Source: Rhizobium mayense
GTDB lineage: Bacteria; Pseudomonadota; Alphaproteobacteria; Rhizobiales; Rhizobiaceae
DNA length: 64,000 bases
Reading direction: 5' to 3'
Assembly: GCF_030272705.1 (NCBI RefSeq)
Contig: NZ_JARFYM010000027.1
Location: forward strand, 27,017 to 91,016
Under the pieces are notes generated by a model. It saw only the letters and a list, made by a program, of their open reading frames with translations, was not told the DNA's origin and searched no databases. Below are positions 25,549 through 33,655 of this stretch, in pieces. The first letter of the stretch is position 1; every line of letters begins with the position of its first letter. Position numbers and translations under genes: made by a program.

Positions 25549-26895
25549 TCATACCTCTACCTCATCCAACCGCGCCGGCGTCAGCCCCATATGCTCCGCC
25601 ACAGCCCCAAGCTCTCCCAAAACCGTCACCGGCCGCTCCGCCTTCGCAGCAAACAATGTCGTCCCCACAATCGGCTTTGCCGCACGCTTCGCTCTTGCCT
25701 CGGCCACCATCGCCGCAAGCTGGCCACTGGCGATAACCTTAGCCAATCCGCCATCCCGCTCGATGCCGGTAAAAATCTCCCAGGCCTTTTCGGCCAGAGC
25801 CTCGGTCAGCGCCTCTATGCCACCCGTTCCGGCGGCCGGATCGGCGACGTGGTCGAGATGGCTTTCGGCAATCAGGATGGTCTGCGTATTGCGCGCCAGG
25901 CGTCGTGCCAGCGGATCGGCGATGCCATGGGCCAGCGTGTGCGGCAGCACCGAAATCTCATCCGCGCCGCCCGTGCCGGCGGCGAAGACGGCGATGGTGT
26001 TGCGCAGGATATTGGTTTCCGGGTCCAGCCGGGTGAGCATGCGATAGCTCGTCTCCATGAAGAGGTAGGCTGCGGGGGGATCGGAAATGCCGCAGGCTTC
26101 GGCGATGCGGGCAAAGATCATGCGTGCGGCGCGGGCTTTCGCCACTGTGATGAACTGGTTTTGATCGGCTGTGAGGCAGAGGCTCGTGACGCCGAGGACC
26201 GCGTCGGGGCCGGTGCCTGCCTGATCCAACATCTTCAGGTGCCCGACGAGAGCCGCGGCCATAACCGCCAGTTCCTGCGCCTCCGTTCCACCGGCATTGT
26301 GCACGGCGCGGCCATCCGCATTGAGGAGGGTGCCGGTAAATCCGGTAACATGCAGGCGCTGGAAGCTGTTCGTTATTCCGTTCGTGGTCAAGGTGAAGGT
26401 GTCGAGGCCGAAATGCAGCGTCTGACGATTGGAATCTTTGCCAAGCGCCATAGCAAATGCATCTGCAAAAGCCGGGGAGCAGCCTTCGAGGCGCAACGAG
26501 ATGTTTTTGCCGGCAATTGCCGACGCCAGCCGTACCGCCAGCCCCTCCGTCGCGGCATCGACACCGACACCAAAGGCAGAGGAACCGGTTTTCGAGATTA
26601 GGCTGACGCCGCTGCTTCCGTTGGCGAGATCCTCGCCGAGCTGAATGAAGGCACGTTCAATATCCGGATCATCCATACGCTGGCTGACGATCCAAGGCCG
26701 GTCGATGTGGCGGCGGGTGAACGGCGTGGCATCCGAGCGGCGGCCATAAAGTGGCTCGATCGCGATGCCGTCATCCGTTCGTGATACCAGCGCTTCCTGG
26801 AGATCCTCGCCCTTCAGAGCCCTGTTCACCAGCTTGAGCCATGCCTCGCGACTTGCCGGAGCAAATATGTTCGGGTCCAGACTGTCGATATTCAT
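25549..26895 (-). CDS. mutA: Methylmalonyl-CoA mutase small subunit, short form
   Basis: The 448-residue protein resembles the TIM-barrel part of MCM small subunits (YGRRSDATPF, RPWIVSQRMDDPD, VLPHTLAHGIADPLARRLARNTQTIL, GGIEALTEALAEKAWEIF). It ends soon after the barrel (TTLFAAKAERP, then a short tail) and lacks the C-terminal flavodoxin-like domain that brings two-subunit MutA proteins to roughly 600 residues. The small subunit is not catalytic but is needed for assembly, so the truncation may be tolerated. GGAGG lies five bases before the chosen ATG at 26895; the frame extends to 26937. Confidence 0.88.
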   Translation of the reverse strand: MNIDSLDPNIFAPASREAWLKLVNRALKGEDLQEALVSRTDDGIAIEPLYGRRSDATPFTRRHIDRPWIVSQRMDDPDIERAFIQLGEDLANGSSGVSLISKTGSSAFGVGVDAATEGLAVRLASAIAGKNISLRLEGCSPAFADAFAMALGKDSNRQTLHFGLDTFTLTTNGITNSFQRLHVTGFTGTLLNADGRAVHNAGGTEAQELAVMAAALVGHLKMLDQAGTGPDAVLGVTSLCLTADQNQFITVAKARAARMIFARIAEACGISDPPAAYLFMETSYRMLTRLDPETNILRNTIAVFAAGTGGADEISVLPHTLAHGIADPLARRLARNTQTILIAESHLDHVADPAAGTGGIEALTEALAEKAWEIFTGIERDGGLAKVIASGQLAAMVAEARAKRAAKPIVGTTLFAAKAERPVTVLGELGAVAEHMGLTPARLDEVEV

Positions 26896-27050
26896 GCTAT
26901 CCTCCGTCATCCAAAGGTCTAACCCAAGCCAGGGCAAGGGAAAACAGAAGTTTGGCTAATTGGCGCAATATCTTCGCATCCGACACCAGCCTCGCGCCAG
27001 CCGCGCCGGTCATCATGCGGCTGACCGATCCATATCCCAACTGGTTCCCG

Positions 27051-27857
27051 ATGATGGCCGATTTCCTGCCCATTTCCCGTCGCCTGCTTGCCGTTGCAGC
27101 CCTTGCTACGGTGTCGGCTTGCAGCATTATTCCCGATACAGGGGCGACCGATCCCGATCGGTTCGCGCAGGAAACTGCGCCTATCTTTTATCAGCCTGAA
27201 GGCATCGATCCGCAAAAGGTAAAGCGCCTGCCGGTCCAGCCGGTGCCGCAAGCGCGCGATCTTTTCCGCACACAATTCAATCAGACCTACGGCCTGCCGA
27301 CCTCCAATCCCGTGCATCAGGCCATGTACGCGCAGAGGAGCGAAGACGATTTCACCCTGCCGGCCATCCCCTATACGCGCATGGACCAGCGGTTCCTGCG
27401 TCAGGAAGTGGGTTATCAGACCAACGAAAGGCCCGGCACGATCGTCGTCGATACCAGAAGCCACTATCTCTATTTCGTCGAGCCGGACGGCAAGGCGATG
27501 CGTTATGGGGTCGGCCTTGGGGCGGCCGGTTATGCCTGGCATGGCAGAGGCGTCGTCCAGTGGAAGCAGAAATGGCCGCGATGGACGCCGCCAGCGGAAA
27601 TGGTGGCTCGCGAACCGGAGATCAAGCCGGTTTCGGCTGAGCGCGGCGGCATGAATCCCGGGCCGACCAATCCCCTTGGCGCCCGTGCGCTCTATATTTT
27701 CCAGAATGGCAGGGATACGCTCTATCGCATTCACGGCACACCCGACTGGCAGTCGATCGGTAAGGCTGCGTCATCCGGCTGCGTCCGCATGCTGAACCAG
27801 GATGTGATCGATCTTTACAATCGAGTGCCTGCAAAGACGGAAGTCGTAGTGCTATAA
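27051..27857 (+). CDS. L,D-transpeptidase (YkuD/ErfK family), probable lipoprotein
   Basis: The 268-residue protein has an N-terminal export signal (PISRRLLAVAALATVSAC) with a lipobox-like VSAC, then a linker, then a YkuD domain. The domain ends with the catalytic signature IHGTPDWQSIG..SSGCVRM, where Cys is the nucleophile and the first His and Arg complete the site. It forms 3-3 peptidoglycan crosslinks or attaches proteins in the periplasm. The start is uncertain: the frame is open back to 26841, and ATGs at 27015, 27051 and 27054 are all possible; I chose one that leaves a normal signal peptide. A close paralogue follows 148 bp downstream. Confidence 0.85.
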   Translation: MMADFLPISRRLLAVAALATVSACSIIPDTGATDPDRFAQETAPIFYQPEGIDPQKVKRLPVQPVPQARDLFRTQFNQTYGLPTSNPVHQAMYAQRSEDDFTLPAIPYTRMDQRFLRQEVGYQTNERPGTIVVDTRSHYLYFVEPDGKAMRYGVGLGAAGYAWHGRGVVQWKQKWPRWTPPAEMVAREPEIKPVSAERGGMNPGPTNPLGARALYIFQNGRDTLYRIHGTPDWQSIGKAASSGCVRMLNQDVIDLYNRVPAKTEVVVL

Positions 27858-28005
27858 TGTCCTGAAACAAATTTTCGTGATGTTGCATATGTGCGATAGC
27901 CGCGCCCGGCGACGCTCTTTAGTTTTATTCCAGTCTCTGTGAATCTCGCCGGGAGCCGAATCGGATAGTTTTGGGTTCCCTTCCAACAGGAATGATGCTG
28001 TCGAC

Positions 28006-28743
28006 ATGAGTCTGCCTCCTTCTCTTTCCCGACGTAATTTCCTCGCCCTCGCGGGCATTGGTGCGGTTTCGACGCTTGCCGGCTGCGCTTCCACGGTCGA
28101 AAGCAACCCGATCGTCAGCCCCGTACAATATAGCGGCTCCGCCTATCGCCCCTCCGACAGCTTGCTTTCCAGCTACAGTGGCGAGCAGCCGGATCCGGCT
28201 GTGATCTACGCCGCGATGGATGATGGCGGCTTTCATCTTCCGGCAATACCCTACGAGCAGATCGATCCGAAATATTATCGGCAGCGTGTCGTCAATCCGA
28301 CCGGCGAGCCGCCAGGCAGCGTCGTCGTCAATACGCGCGAGCGCTTCCTCTATGTCACCGAGCCGGGCGGCACGGCGATGCGTTATGGTATCGGCGTCGG
28401 CCGCGAAGGCTTCGCCTGGCAGGGCCGCGGTGTCATCCAGTGGCGCAAGAAATGGCCGCGCTGGAACCCGCCAGACGAAATGGTCGCCCGCCAGCCGGAA
28501 CTCGTCCAATATTCCATCGAGAATGGCGGCATGGATCCAGGTCTGAAGAATCCGCTCGGTGCGCGCGCGCTTTATATTTTCGAGGATAAGCAGGATTCGC
28601 TTTACCGTCTGCACGGTAATCCCGATTGGCGCTCCATTGGCAAGGCCGTTTCCTCGGGCTGCGTCCGTCTGCTCAATCAGGATGTCATCGATCTCTACGA
28701 TCGCGTGCCGGAACGCGCGCCGATCCTGGTGACGCAGGCTTAA
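28006..28743 (+). CDS. L,D-transpeptidase (YkuD/ErfK family)
   Basis: The 245-residue paralogue of the preceding gene begins SLSRRNFLALAGIGAVSTLAGC, which combines a twin-arginine-like pair with a lipobox (LAGC, Cys near residue 26). The YkuD core shares long near-identical blocks with its neighbour (AMRYGIGVGREG, WKKWPRWNPP-like, NPLGARALYIF) and ends HGNPDWRSIG..SSGCVRL with the catalytic Cys. Periplasmic side of the membrane is expected. The two genes probably arose by tandem duplication; a Tat signal on one and a Sec-like one on the other suggests different export. Confidence 0.88.
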   Translation: MSLPPSLSRRNFLALAGIGAVSTLAGCASTVESNPIVSPVQYSGSAYRPSDSLLSSYSGEQPDPAVIYAAMDDGGFHLPAIPYEQIDPKYYRQRVVNPTGEPPGSVVVNTRERFLYVTEPGGTAMRYGIGVGREGFAWQGRGVIQWRKKWPRWNPPDEMVARQPELVQYSIENGGMDPGLKNPLGARALYIFEDKQDSLYRLHGNPDWRSIGKAVSSGCVRLLNQDVIDLYDRVPERAPILVTQA

Positions 28744-28781
28744 GTTTCTACATCTTTTTGATCAGGGGAATTTAGCGGCTC

Positions 28782-29243
28782 TCATTCGGCCGTTAAATTC
28801 GCTCTCAGCCGTTGCAGCCGGTCGCGCAGACTGGCCATTTCATCCATATCGCAGCCGACTGCTTCGCCAATGGCGGCCATGATCATATTGACCTGGCATT
28901 TCATGCCGGCGCCCTTTTCCGTCAGTGAAACGATGACCTGCCGTTCGTCTTTCGGATCGCGCATACGGCCGATCAGGCCGGCCTGCTCCAGGCGTTTCAA
29001 CAATGGCGACAGCGTGCCGGAATCGAGGTCGAGCTGCTCACCAATAGTTTTGACCGGCAGGCAGCCTTTTTCCCAGAGCACCAGCATTACCAGATATTGC
29101 GGATAGGTCAGGCCGACACGATCAAGGATCGGCTTATAGGCGCGATTGAAGGCATGCGCGGTCGCGTAAACGGCAAAACAGAGCTGCCGCTCCAGCCGCT
29201 TTTCCTCATCGGGGATCGCCCGCTCCTGCACCTTGTCCGTCAT
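28782..29243 (-). CDS. ohrR: OhrR, organic-peroxide-sensing MarR repressor
   Basis: The 153-residue MarR family protein has Cys22 in QLCFAVYATAHAFNRAY, exactly where the peroxide-reactive cysteine of OhrR lies. YPQYLVMLVLWEKG and a winged helix (GEQLDLDSGTLSPLLKRLEQAG, wing DERQVIVSLT) follow. It is divergent from ohr with 131 bp between starts, the classic arrangement. Reaction of Cys22 with organic hydroperoxides should release it from the shared operator and induce ohr. Confidence 0.93.
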   Translation of the reverse strand: MTDKVQERAIPDEEKRLERQLCFAVYATAHAFNRAYKPILDRVGLTYPQYLVMLVLWEKGCLPVKTIGEQLDLDSGTLSPLLKRLEQAGLIGRMRDPKDERQVIVSLTEKGAGMKCQVNMIMAAIGEAVGCDMDEMASLRDRLQRLRANLTAE

Positions 29244-29303
29244 CGCTGCTCCGCCACTTTCTTATTGACCTCATTGTCACAGGTTCACTTTTCAAAAGCA
29301 AAT

Positions 29304-29320
29304 CGCAAAAATATGTTGCG
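29304..29320. promoter_or_regulatory. Candidate OhrR operator
   Basis: CGCAA-7-TTGCG forms a 17-bp dyad with an AT-rich centre in the middle of the ohrR-ohr intergenic region, 55 bp before the ohr ATG. A related half site (CGTGCGA) follows at 29332. Assignment to OhrR rests on position alone. Confidence 0.4.
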
Positions 29321-29374
29321 TGCTATTAAATCGTGCGATATAGAAAACTCATCCAATCAGCAAGGAGATCTGAC

Positions 29375-29797
29375 ATGCCTATCCTCTACACCACCAAAGC
29401 TTCCGCCACCGGCGGCCGCGCAGGCCACGCCGTTTCTGAAAACGGCGTTCTCGACGTCACCCTGACCGTGCCGAAGGAACTGGGCGGCGACGGCGCCACC
29501 GGCACGAACCCCGAACAGCTCTTCGCCGCCGGCTATTCCGCCTGCTTCCTCGGCGCTCTGAAATTTGTTGCAGGCCAGCAGAAGGTCAAGATTCCGGAAG
29601 ACGCCAAGGTGACTGCCACGGTTGGAATCGGTCCGCGCGCGGATGGCGGCGGTTTCGGCATCGAAGTGTCTCTATCGGTTCACATTCCTGGCATGGACAA
29701 GGCCGAAGCTGAAAAGCTTGCCGCTGCCGCCCACATCGTCTGCCCCTACAGCCATGCCATGCGCACCTCGACGGAAGTGCCGTTCACGGTTGCCTGA
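29375..29797 (+). CDS. ohr: Organic hydroperoxide resistance protein Ohr
   Basis: The 140-residue thiol peroxidase of the Ohr/OsmC family carries both redox cysteines: GYSACFLGAL (near residue 51) and VCPYSHAMR (near residue 116). It reduces fatty-acid and other organic hydroperoxides in the cytoplasm using lipoylated dihydrolipoamide carriers. AAGGAG precedes the ATG at 29375. The gene is divergent from ohrR and followed by a strong intrinsic terminator. Confidence 0.96.
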   Translation: MPILYTTKASATGGRAGHAVSENGVLDVTLTVPKELGGDGATGTNPEQLFAAGYSACFLGALKFVAGQQKVKIPEDAKVTATVGIGPRADGGGFGIEVSLSVHIPGMDKAEAEKLAAAAHIVCPYSHAMRTSTEVPFTVA

Positions 29798-29842
29798 GGA
29801 TAGACTTCCCGGCTCTGCGGCTCACAGAGTAGACGGCATAAA

Positions 29843-29881
29843 GGAGCGGTGCGCTTTTCGGCGCGCCGCTCCTTTTCTTTT
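29843..29881 (+). terminator. Intrinsic terminator of ohr
   Basis: GGAGCGG (29843-29849) pairs with CCGCTCC (29866-29872), and inner GCGC/GCGC extends the stem around a TTTTCG loop. TTTTCTTTT follows directly. This is a textbook Rho-independent terminator 45 bp after the ohr stop. Confidence 0.85.
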
Positions 29882-29882
29882 G

Positions 29883-29908
29883 CAAGAAATTTGCTATATA
29901 TTTTCTTG
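29883..29908. promoter_or_regulatory. Inverted repeat over the toxin-antitoxin promoter
   Basis: CAAGAAA (29883-29889) and TTTCTTG (29902-29908) flank TTTGCTATATAT, which contains a plausible -10 (TATATA). The dyad lies 15 bp before the antitoxin start, where an autorepressing antitoxin would bind. The function is inferred. Confidence 0.5.
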
Positions 29909-29923
29909 AGAAAGGATATGGCC

Positions 29924-30307
29924 ATGATATCCACCCAAGCGATAGGTCATGCAAATCCCAGTGAAACTCTGGTCATCACCAAGGCCGTCGTCAATGCGGC
30001 CGAGCGGCTGGGGCTGAATGCGCGCATGCTCGCCGCCGTGATCGGCGTTTCGGAAGCGACGGTGTCGCGTATGAAACGGCAGGATCATCTCCTGGAGCGG
30101 AACAGCAAATCATTTGAACTCGCCGTGCTCTTCATACGTCTGTTCCGCTCGCTCGATGCCATCGTCGGCGGTGATGAGGCCGTGGCGCGGCAATGGCTGC
30201 GTAATGTCAATCTCGCCTTCGGCGCAACGCCGCTTGAAAAGATCACCTCCATTTCCGGATTGACCGATGTCCTTGCCTATCTGGACGCCCGCCGCGCTCT
30301 CGTCTGA
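29924..30307 (+). CDS. Xre/MbcA/ParS-type antitoxin (DUF2384)
   Basis: The 127-residue protein has an N-terminal Xre-like helix-turn-helix (AERLGLNARMLAAVIGVSEATVSRMKRQ, residues about 26-52, given here in part) and a C-terminal MbcA/ParS toxin-binding domain (DEAVARQWLRNVNLAFGATP then GLTDVLAYLDARRALV). It neutralises the RES toxin encoded next and should autorepress the operon. AAAGGA lies seven bases before this ATG; an ATG at 29918 is too close to it. The gene overlaps the toxin gene by 41 bp. Confidence 0.9.
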   Translation: MISTQAIGHANPSETLVITKAVVNAAERLGLNARMLAAVIGVSEATVSRMKRQDHLLERNSKSFELAVLFIRLFRSLDAIVGGDEAVARQWLRNVNLAFGATPLEKITSISGLTDVLAYLDARRALV

Positions 30308-31025
30308 GGCTCGACCGATCTCCGGCCGTTATTGGCGGCTAGTGGAGGCGCAGCATCAGGTCTCGACCTTGAAACTGGTGGATACGCTGGAAGAGCAGGC
30401 GCTTCTCGAACATCTGCTGGAGGAGAGCAAGCCGGCGCTGCCGCCGGAATGCATCGGCCTGGATTATCTATTGGCCACCCCCTTCCGCTACGGAGCGGTC
30501 TACCCATACGGCTCGCGCTTCAGACGGGCAGGACGTACCCTCGGCGTCTTTTATGCATCCGGGCAGGTTGAAACGGCGCTGGCCGAAATGAGTTTTTACC
30601 GACTGCTTTTCTTTGGCGACTCTCCGGAGACACCCTTGCCCGCCAATGCGGCGGAATATACCGCTTTCGCCGCTGCAATAGCGACCAGTGAAGCGATCGA
30701 TCTTACCCGTTCTCCGTTGGATCGGGATCGCGAAGCTTGGACCGACCCCGTCAACTACGAAGCCTGCCAGTCGCTCGCCGACGCGGCGCGGGCAGGGGGC
30801 ATTCAAGCGATCCTCTACCGGTCCGTCAGGGATCCCCAAGGCGGCAAGAATATTGCGCTTCTGACAGCCCATGCCTTTGCGGCGCGCGAACCCGTCGAAC
30901 GCCAGACCTGGCGCATCCGACTATCGCCAACCGGGGTTCAGGCGCTCTGCGATTTTCCGAGAAGCCGCATTGGTTTCGCGCGGAGCGATTTTGGGGCTGA
31001 TCCCCGCATGCGAAATAGCGCTTAA
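30267..31025 (+). CDS. RES domain toxin
   Basis: The 252-residue RES domain protein has the R in GRYWRL, a YGSRFRRAG segment, the family glutamate region ETALAEMSFYR and later ILYRSVRDPQGGKNIAL with the conserved serine. RES toxins paired with Xre/MbcA antitoxins (ParT, MbcT) attack NAD+ or modify host proteins and stop growth. At 252 residues it is longer than minimal RES proteins. The ATG at 30267 lies inside the antitoxin frame, so translation is coupled; no separate promoter is apparent. Confidence 0.88.
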   Translation: MSLPIWTPAALSSEARPISGRYWRLVEAQHQVSTLKLVDTLEEQALLEHLLEESKPALPPECIGLDYLLATPFRYGAVYPYGSRFRRAGRTLGVFYASGQVETALAEMSFYRLLFFGDSPETPLPANAAEYTAFAAAIATSEAIDLTRSPLDRDREAWTDPVNYEACQSLADAARAGGIQAILYRSVRDPQGGKNIALLTAHAFAAREPVERQTWRIRLSPTGVQALCDFPRSRIGFARSDFGADPRMRNSA

Positions 31026-31468
31026 GACAGCGCGAGCAGATCCTGCCGCAGCCGGTCCGCATTGCCATCGGATAGCCGCGCTTCCACTTCGGCGTGCGTC
31101 ACCTTCCAGATCGGCACGGCCGCCGCAAGCACTGCTTTGCCTGACGGGGTCAGGCTGAGCAATCGAGCGCGGCGATCTTTCGGATTGGGAAGAATGCTCA
31201 CCCAGCCCCGTCGCTCCAGCGGCTTTAAGGCCGCTGTCAGTGTCGTCTGATCTATTGCGAGCAGGGTCGCCACCGGCCCCATGGCCGCGGGCTCCGGCCT
31301 GTTCAACGACATCATCAGGGAAAACTGGCCGTTGGTAAGTCCGAGCGGCCTCAATGCTTCGTCGAAACGGCGCGCCAAGGCCCGAGCAGCGCGCTGCACA
31401 TGCAGGCAAAGGCAGTTATCGCGCACCAGTAGTGTTGTCTCGAAGGAAATTTCAATCACGTTTGACAT
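31022..31468 (-). CDS. MarR family transcriptional regulator
   Basis: The 148-residue winged-helix protein has the MarR pattern: dimerisation helix, GLTNGQFSLMMSLN, LLAIDQTTLTAALKPLERRGWV as recognition helix, and the DRRARLLSLTPSG wing. Two N-terminal cysteines (DNCLCLHVQRAARAL) could sense electrophiles or oxidants. It is divergent from the DUF899 gene with 72 bp between starts, and a 12-bp perfect palindrome lies 12 bp upstream of its ATG, so it probably controls itself and the DUF899-DUF1579-VOC operon. Confidence 0.88.
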   Translation of the reverse strand: MSNVIEISFETTLLVRDNCLCLHVQRAARALARRFDEALRPLGLTNGQFSLMMSLNRPEPAAMGPVATLLAIDQTTLTAALKPLERRGWVSILPNPKDRRARLLSLTPSGKAVLAAAVPIWKVTHAEVEARLSDGNADRLRQDLLALS

Positions 31469-31479
31469 GATTCATTAAT

Positions 31480-31491
31480 ATTGATATCAAT
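31480..31491. promoter_or_regulatory. Palindromic MarR operator candidate
   Basis: ATTGATATCAAT is a perfect 12-bp palindrome between the MarR and DUF899 start codons. Its form (TTGATATCAA) is typical of MarR family sites. Binding by the adjacent MarR protein is inferred from position. Confidence 0.65.
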
Positions 31492-31540
31492 GTATTTGTC
31501 AAGATTGGCACATAGCAGACGCCGGAGGAGGGCGCAGGCA

Positions 31541-32266
31541 ATGAACCAAATCGTTTCGCGTGAGGCGTGGCTGGAGGCCCGCCGCGAACTGCTTGCCAAG
31601 GAGAAGGAAGCGACGCATTTGCGTGACCGTGTCAATGCGGAACGCCTGGCGCTGCCTTGGGTCAAAGTCGATAAGGATTATGTTTTCGACACGCCCACCG
31701 GCAAGAAATCGCTTGCCGACCTCTTCGACGGCCGCAGTCAACTGATCGTGTATCACTTCATGCTCGGTCCGAAGTGGGAGGCCGGATGCCCCGGTTGCTC
31801 GTTCCTTGCTGATCATTTCGACGGCACGCTGCCGCATCTCAATCATCACGACGTCACCCTCATTGCCGTTGCCCGCGCGCCGATCGAGAAGATCGAGGCC
31901 TACAAGAAACGCATGGGCTGGAAGTTCCCCTGGGTGTCGTCTTTCGCCAACGATTTCAATTTCGACTATCACGTCTCCTTCACCGAGGAGCAGCTTGCCG
32001 GCAAAACGGTGTTCTATAATTTCAACGCCATGGACGCCAAGAACGGCCACGACGAGCTCCCTGGACTCAGCGCCTTCTACAAGGATGAAGCCGGCAATAT
32101 CTTCCATACCTATTCCAGCTATGCCCGCGGCGGCGAGGAGATGATCGGCACGCTGATGATCCTCGACAATGCGCCGAAGGGCCGCAACGAAGGCAGCACC
32201 ATGGATTTCGTGCGCCGTCACGACGAATATGAGGAAACCCCGAAAGCGCAATCCTCCTGTCACTAG
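31541..32266 (+). CDS. DUF899 thioredoxin-like protein
   Basis: The 241-residue product belongs to DUF899, a thioredoxin-fold family related to AhpC/TSA. GPKWEAGCPGCSFLAD near residue 87 has the CPGC redox-like motif in the peroxiredoxin position, and FYKDEAGNIFHTYSSYARG near the C terminus is a family signature. A peroxide or disulfide reductase role is inferred. GGAGGAG precedes the ATG at 31541; an upstream ATG at 31481 would add an Arg-rich leader lying in the operator. It heads a three-gene unit. Confidence 0.88.
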   Translation: MNQIVSREAWLEARRELLAKEKEATHLRDRVNAERLALPWVKVDKDYVFDTPTGKKSLADLFDGRSQLIVYHFMLGPKWEAGCPGCSFLADHFDGTLPHLNHHDVTLIAVARAPIEKIEAYKKRMGWKFPWVSSFANDFNFDYHVSFTEEQLAGKTVFYNFNAMDAKNGHDELPGLSAFYKDEAGNIFHTYSSYARGGEEMIGTLMILDNAPKGRNEGSTMDFVRRHDEYEETPKAQSSCH

Positions 32267-32386
32267 CGGATGGAAGCCCAAGCCATGCGACTTTCCGCGG
32301 AAGGTCGCATGGGAACAAAGACCCGAGGTGCCGTGTTTAGAGCACTACGGGGCATTGGGCTCGGCCGGTCGCAAAGGAGGGACGCG

Positions 32387-32860
32387 ATGAAGGCGGAACT
32401 GACGGAAGAACACGCATTCCTGCAAAAACTGCTCGGCACATGGGACGTCAATGCCGCCGACCCGGACGGCAGGGTTGATCACGGTGTCTGGACGGAGACT
32501 GTCCGCGCGCTCCATGGCCTTTGGTTTTTGTGCGAGGGCGAGGGCACGATGCCCGGTGGCGGCGCCGCCGCGACGCTGCTGACGCTCGGCTATGATCCCG
32601 ACAAGGGCAAATATATCGGCACCTGGATCGGGAGCATGATGAACCACATGTGGGTCTATGAAGGCGCGCTCGATCAGACCGGCCGCACGCTGGTGCTCGA
32701 CACGTCAGGACCGGATTTTGAGCACGAAGGCCAGTCGGCCAGCTATCGTGAAGCCATCACATTCATCAACGACAATGAACGCGTCTTTTCCTCCAGTGTC
32801 CGCCAACCGGACGGGAGCTGGAAAGAGTTCATGATCGCCAACTACCGCCGCAAGCAATAG
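32387..32860 (+). CDS. DUF1579 family protein
   Basis: The 157-residue protein shows the DUF1579 pattern: EEHAFLQKLLGTWDV at the N terminus, a WTETVRALHGLWFLCEGEG strand pair, and MMNHMWVYEGALD. The family has a lipocalin-like fold and no firm function. AAAGGAGG lies seven bases before the ATG at 32387, which settles the start although the frame is open from 32270. It lies between the DUF899 and VOC genes. Confidence 0.85.
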   Translation: MKAELTEEHAFLQKLLGTWDVNAADPDGRVDHGVWTETVRALHGLWFLCEGEGTMPGGGAAATLLTLGYDPDKGKYIGTWIGSMMNHMWVYEGALDQTGRTLVLDTSGPDFEHEGQSASYREAITFINDNERVFSSSVRQPDGSWKEFMIANYRRKQ

Positions 32861-32871
32861 GGAGAGCTACA

Positions 32872-33651
32872 ATGGCTGCGAAGGGATATTTTGTCTGGTA
32901 CGAACTCATGACCACCGACATGGTGGCGGGAGAGGCCTTCTACCGCAAGGTTGTCGGCTGGGACGCCAAGGATGCCGGCATGCCGGAAATCGAAATGGCC
33001 TATACTTTGTTCAGCGCCGGCGCAGGCCCGATCGCCGGCATGATGATCCTGCCGGAAGAGGCCAAGGCCATGGGCACGCCGCCCTGCTGGACCGGCTATA
33101 TCAGCGTGCCCAATGTCGATGAGGCTGCCAAGACGATCGCTGGAAAGGGTGGCAAGGTCTATCGCGAGCCTGGGGACATTCCCGGAGTCGGTCGTTTCGC
33201 CGTCGTCGCCGATCCCTATGGCGCCGCCTTCTGCATCTTCACGCCGCAGCCTGGCGACCAGGGCTGGGAGCCGGCCGAACCCAATGCTCCCGGCTATGTC
33301 GGCTGGCACGAACTTTATGCTGGCGATGGCCCGAAGGCCTTCGATTTCTATCGCGATATGTTCGGCTGGGAATCGAGCTCCGATTTCGACATGGGTCCGA
33401 TCGGCACCTACAAGATCTTCAAGATCGGCGACCGCGACTTCGGCGGCATCATGACCAAGCCGGCGGAAATGCCGATGGCCGCCTGGAACTTCTACTTCAA
33501 TGTCCCGGCAATCGATGCTGCTGTCGGCCGCGTCAACGAAGCTGGCGGCAAGGTCGTCAACGGCCCGATGGAAGTCCCCGGCGGTAGCTGGATCGTCCAA
33601 TGCACCGACCCGCAAGGCGCATTCTTCTCGCTCGTTGCGCCGGTGCGATAA
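32872..33651 (+). CDS. VOC family protein (glyoxalase-like, two VOC units)
   Basis: The 259-residue protein has two vicinal-oxygen-chelate repeats. Residues 5-120 start FVWYELMTTDMVAGEAFYRKVVGWD; residues 135-255 start VGWHELYAGDGPKAFDFYRDMFGWE. Each has a DPxGAxFxLF-type C-terminal strand (DPYGAAFCIF, DPQGAFFSLV). Such two-domain proteins bind small electrophilic or hydrophobic ligands. It is 12 bp after the DUF1579 gene and the last gene of the MarR-linked operon; a repeat element separates it from the convergent ATPase gene. Confidence 0.9.
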   Translation: MAAKGYFVWYELMTTDMVAGEAFYRKVVGWDAKDAGMPEIEMAYTLFSAGAGPIAGMMILPEEAKAMGTPPCWTGYISVPNVDEAAKTIAGKGGKVYREPGDIPGVGRFAVVADPYGAAFCIFTPQPGDQGWEPAEPNAPGYVGWHELYAGDGPKAFDFYRDMFGWESSSDFDMGPIGTYKIFKIGDRDFGGIMTKPAEMPMAAWNFYFNVPAIDAAVGRVNEAGGKVVNGPMEVPGGSWIVQCTDPQGAFFSLVAPVR

Positions 33652-33655
33652 GACA

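Noticed and set aside
24363..25736. Long plus-strand open frame opposite the mutase subunits (457 codons)
   Set aside because: It is antisense to scpA, whose family motifs are complete. The product is Arg/Gly/Ala-rich with no domain, as expected from the codon bias of the other strand.
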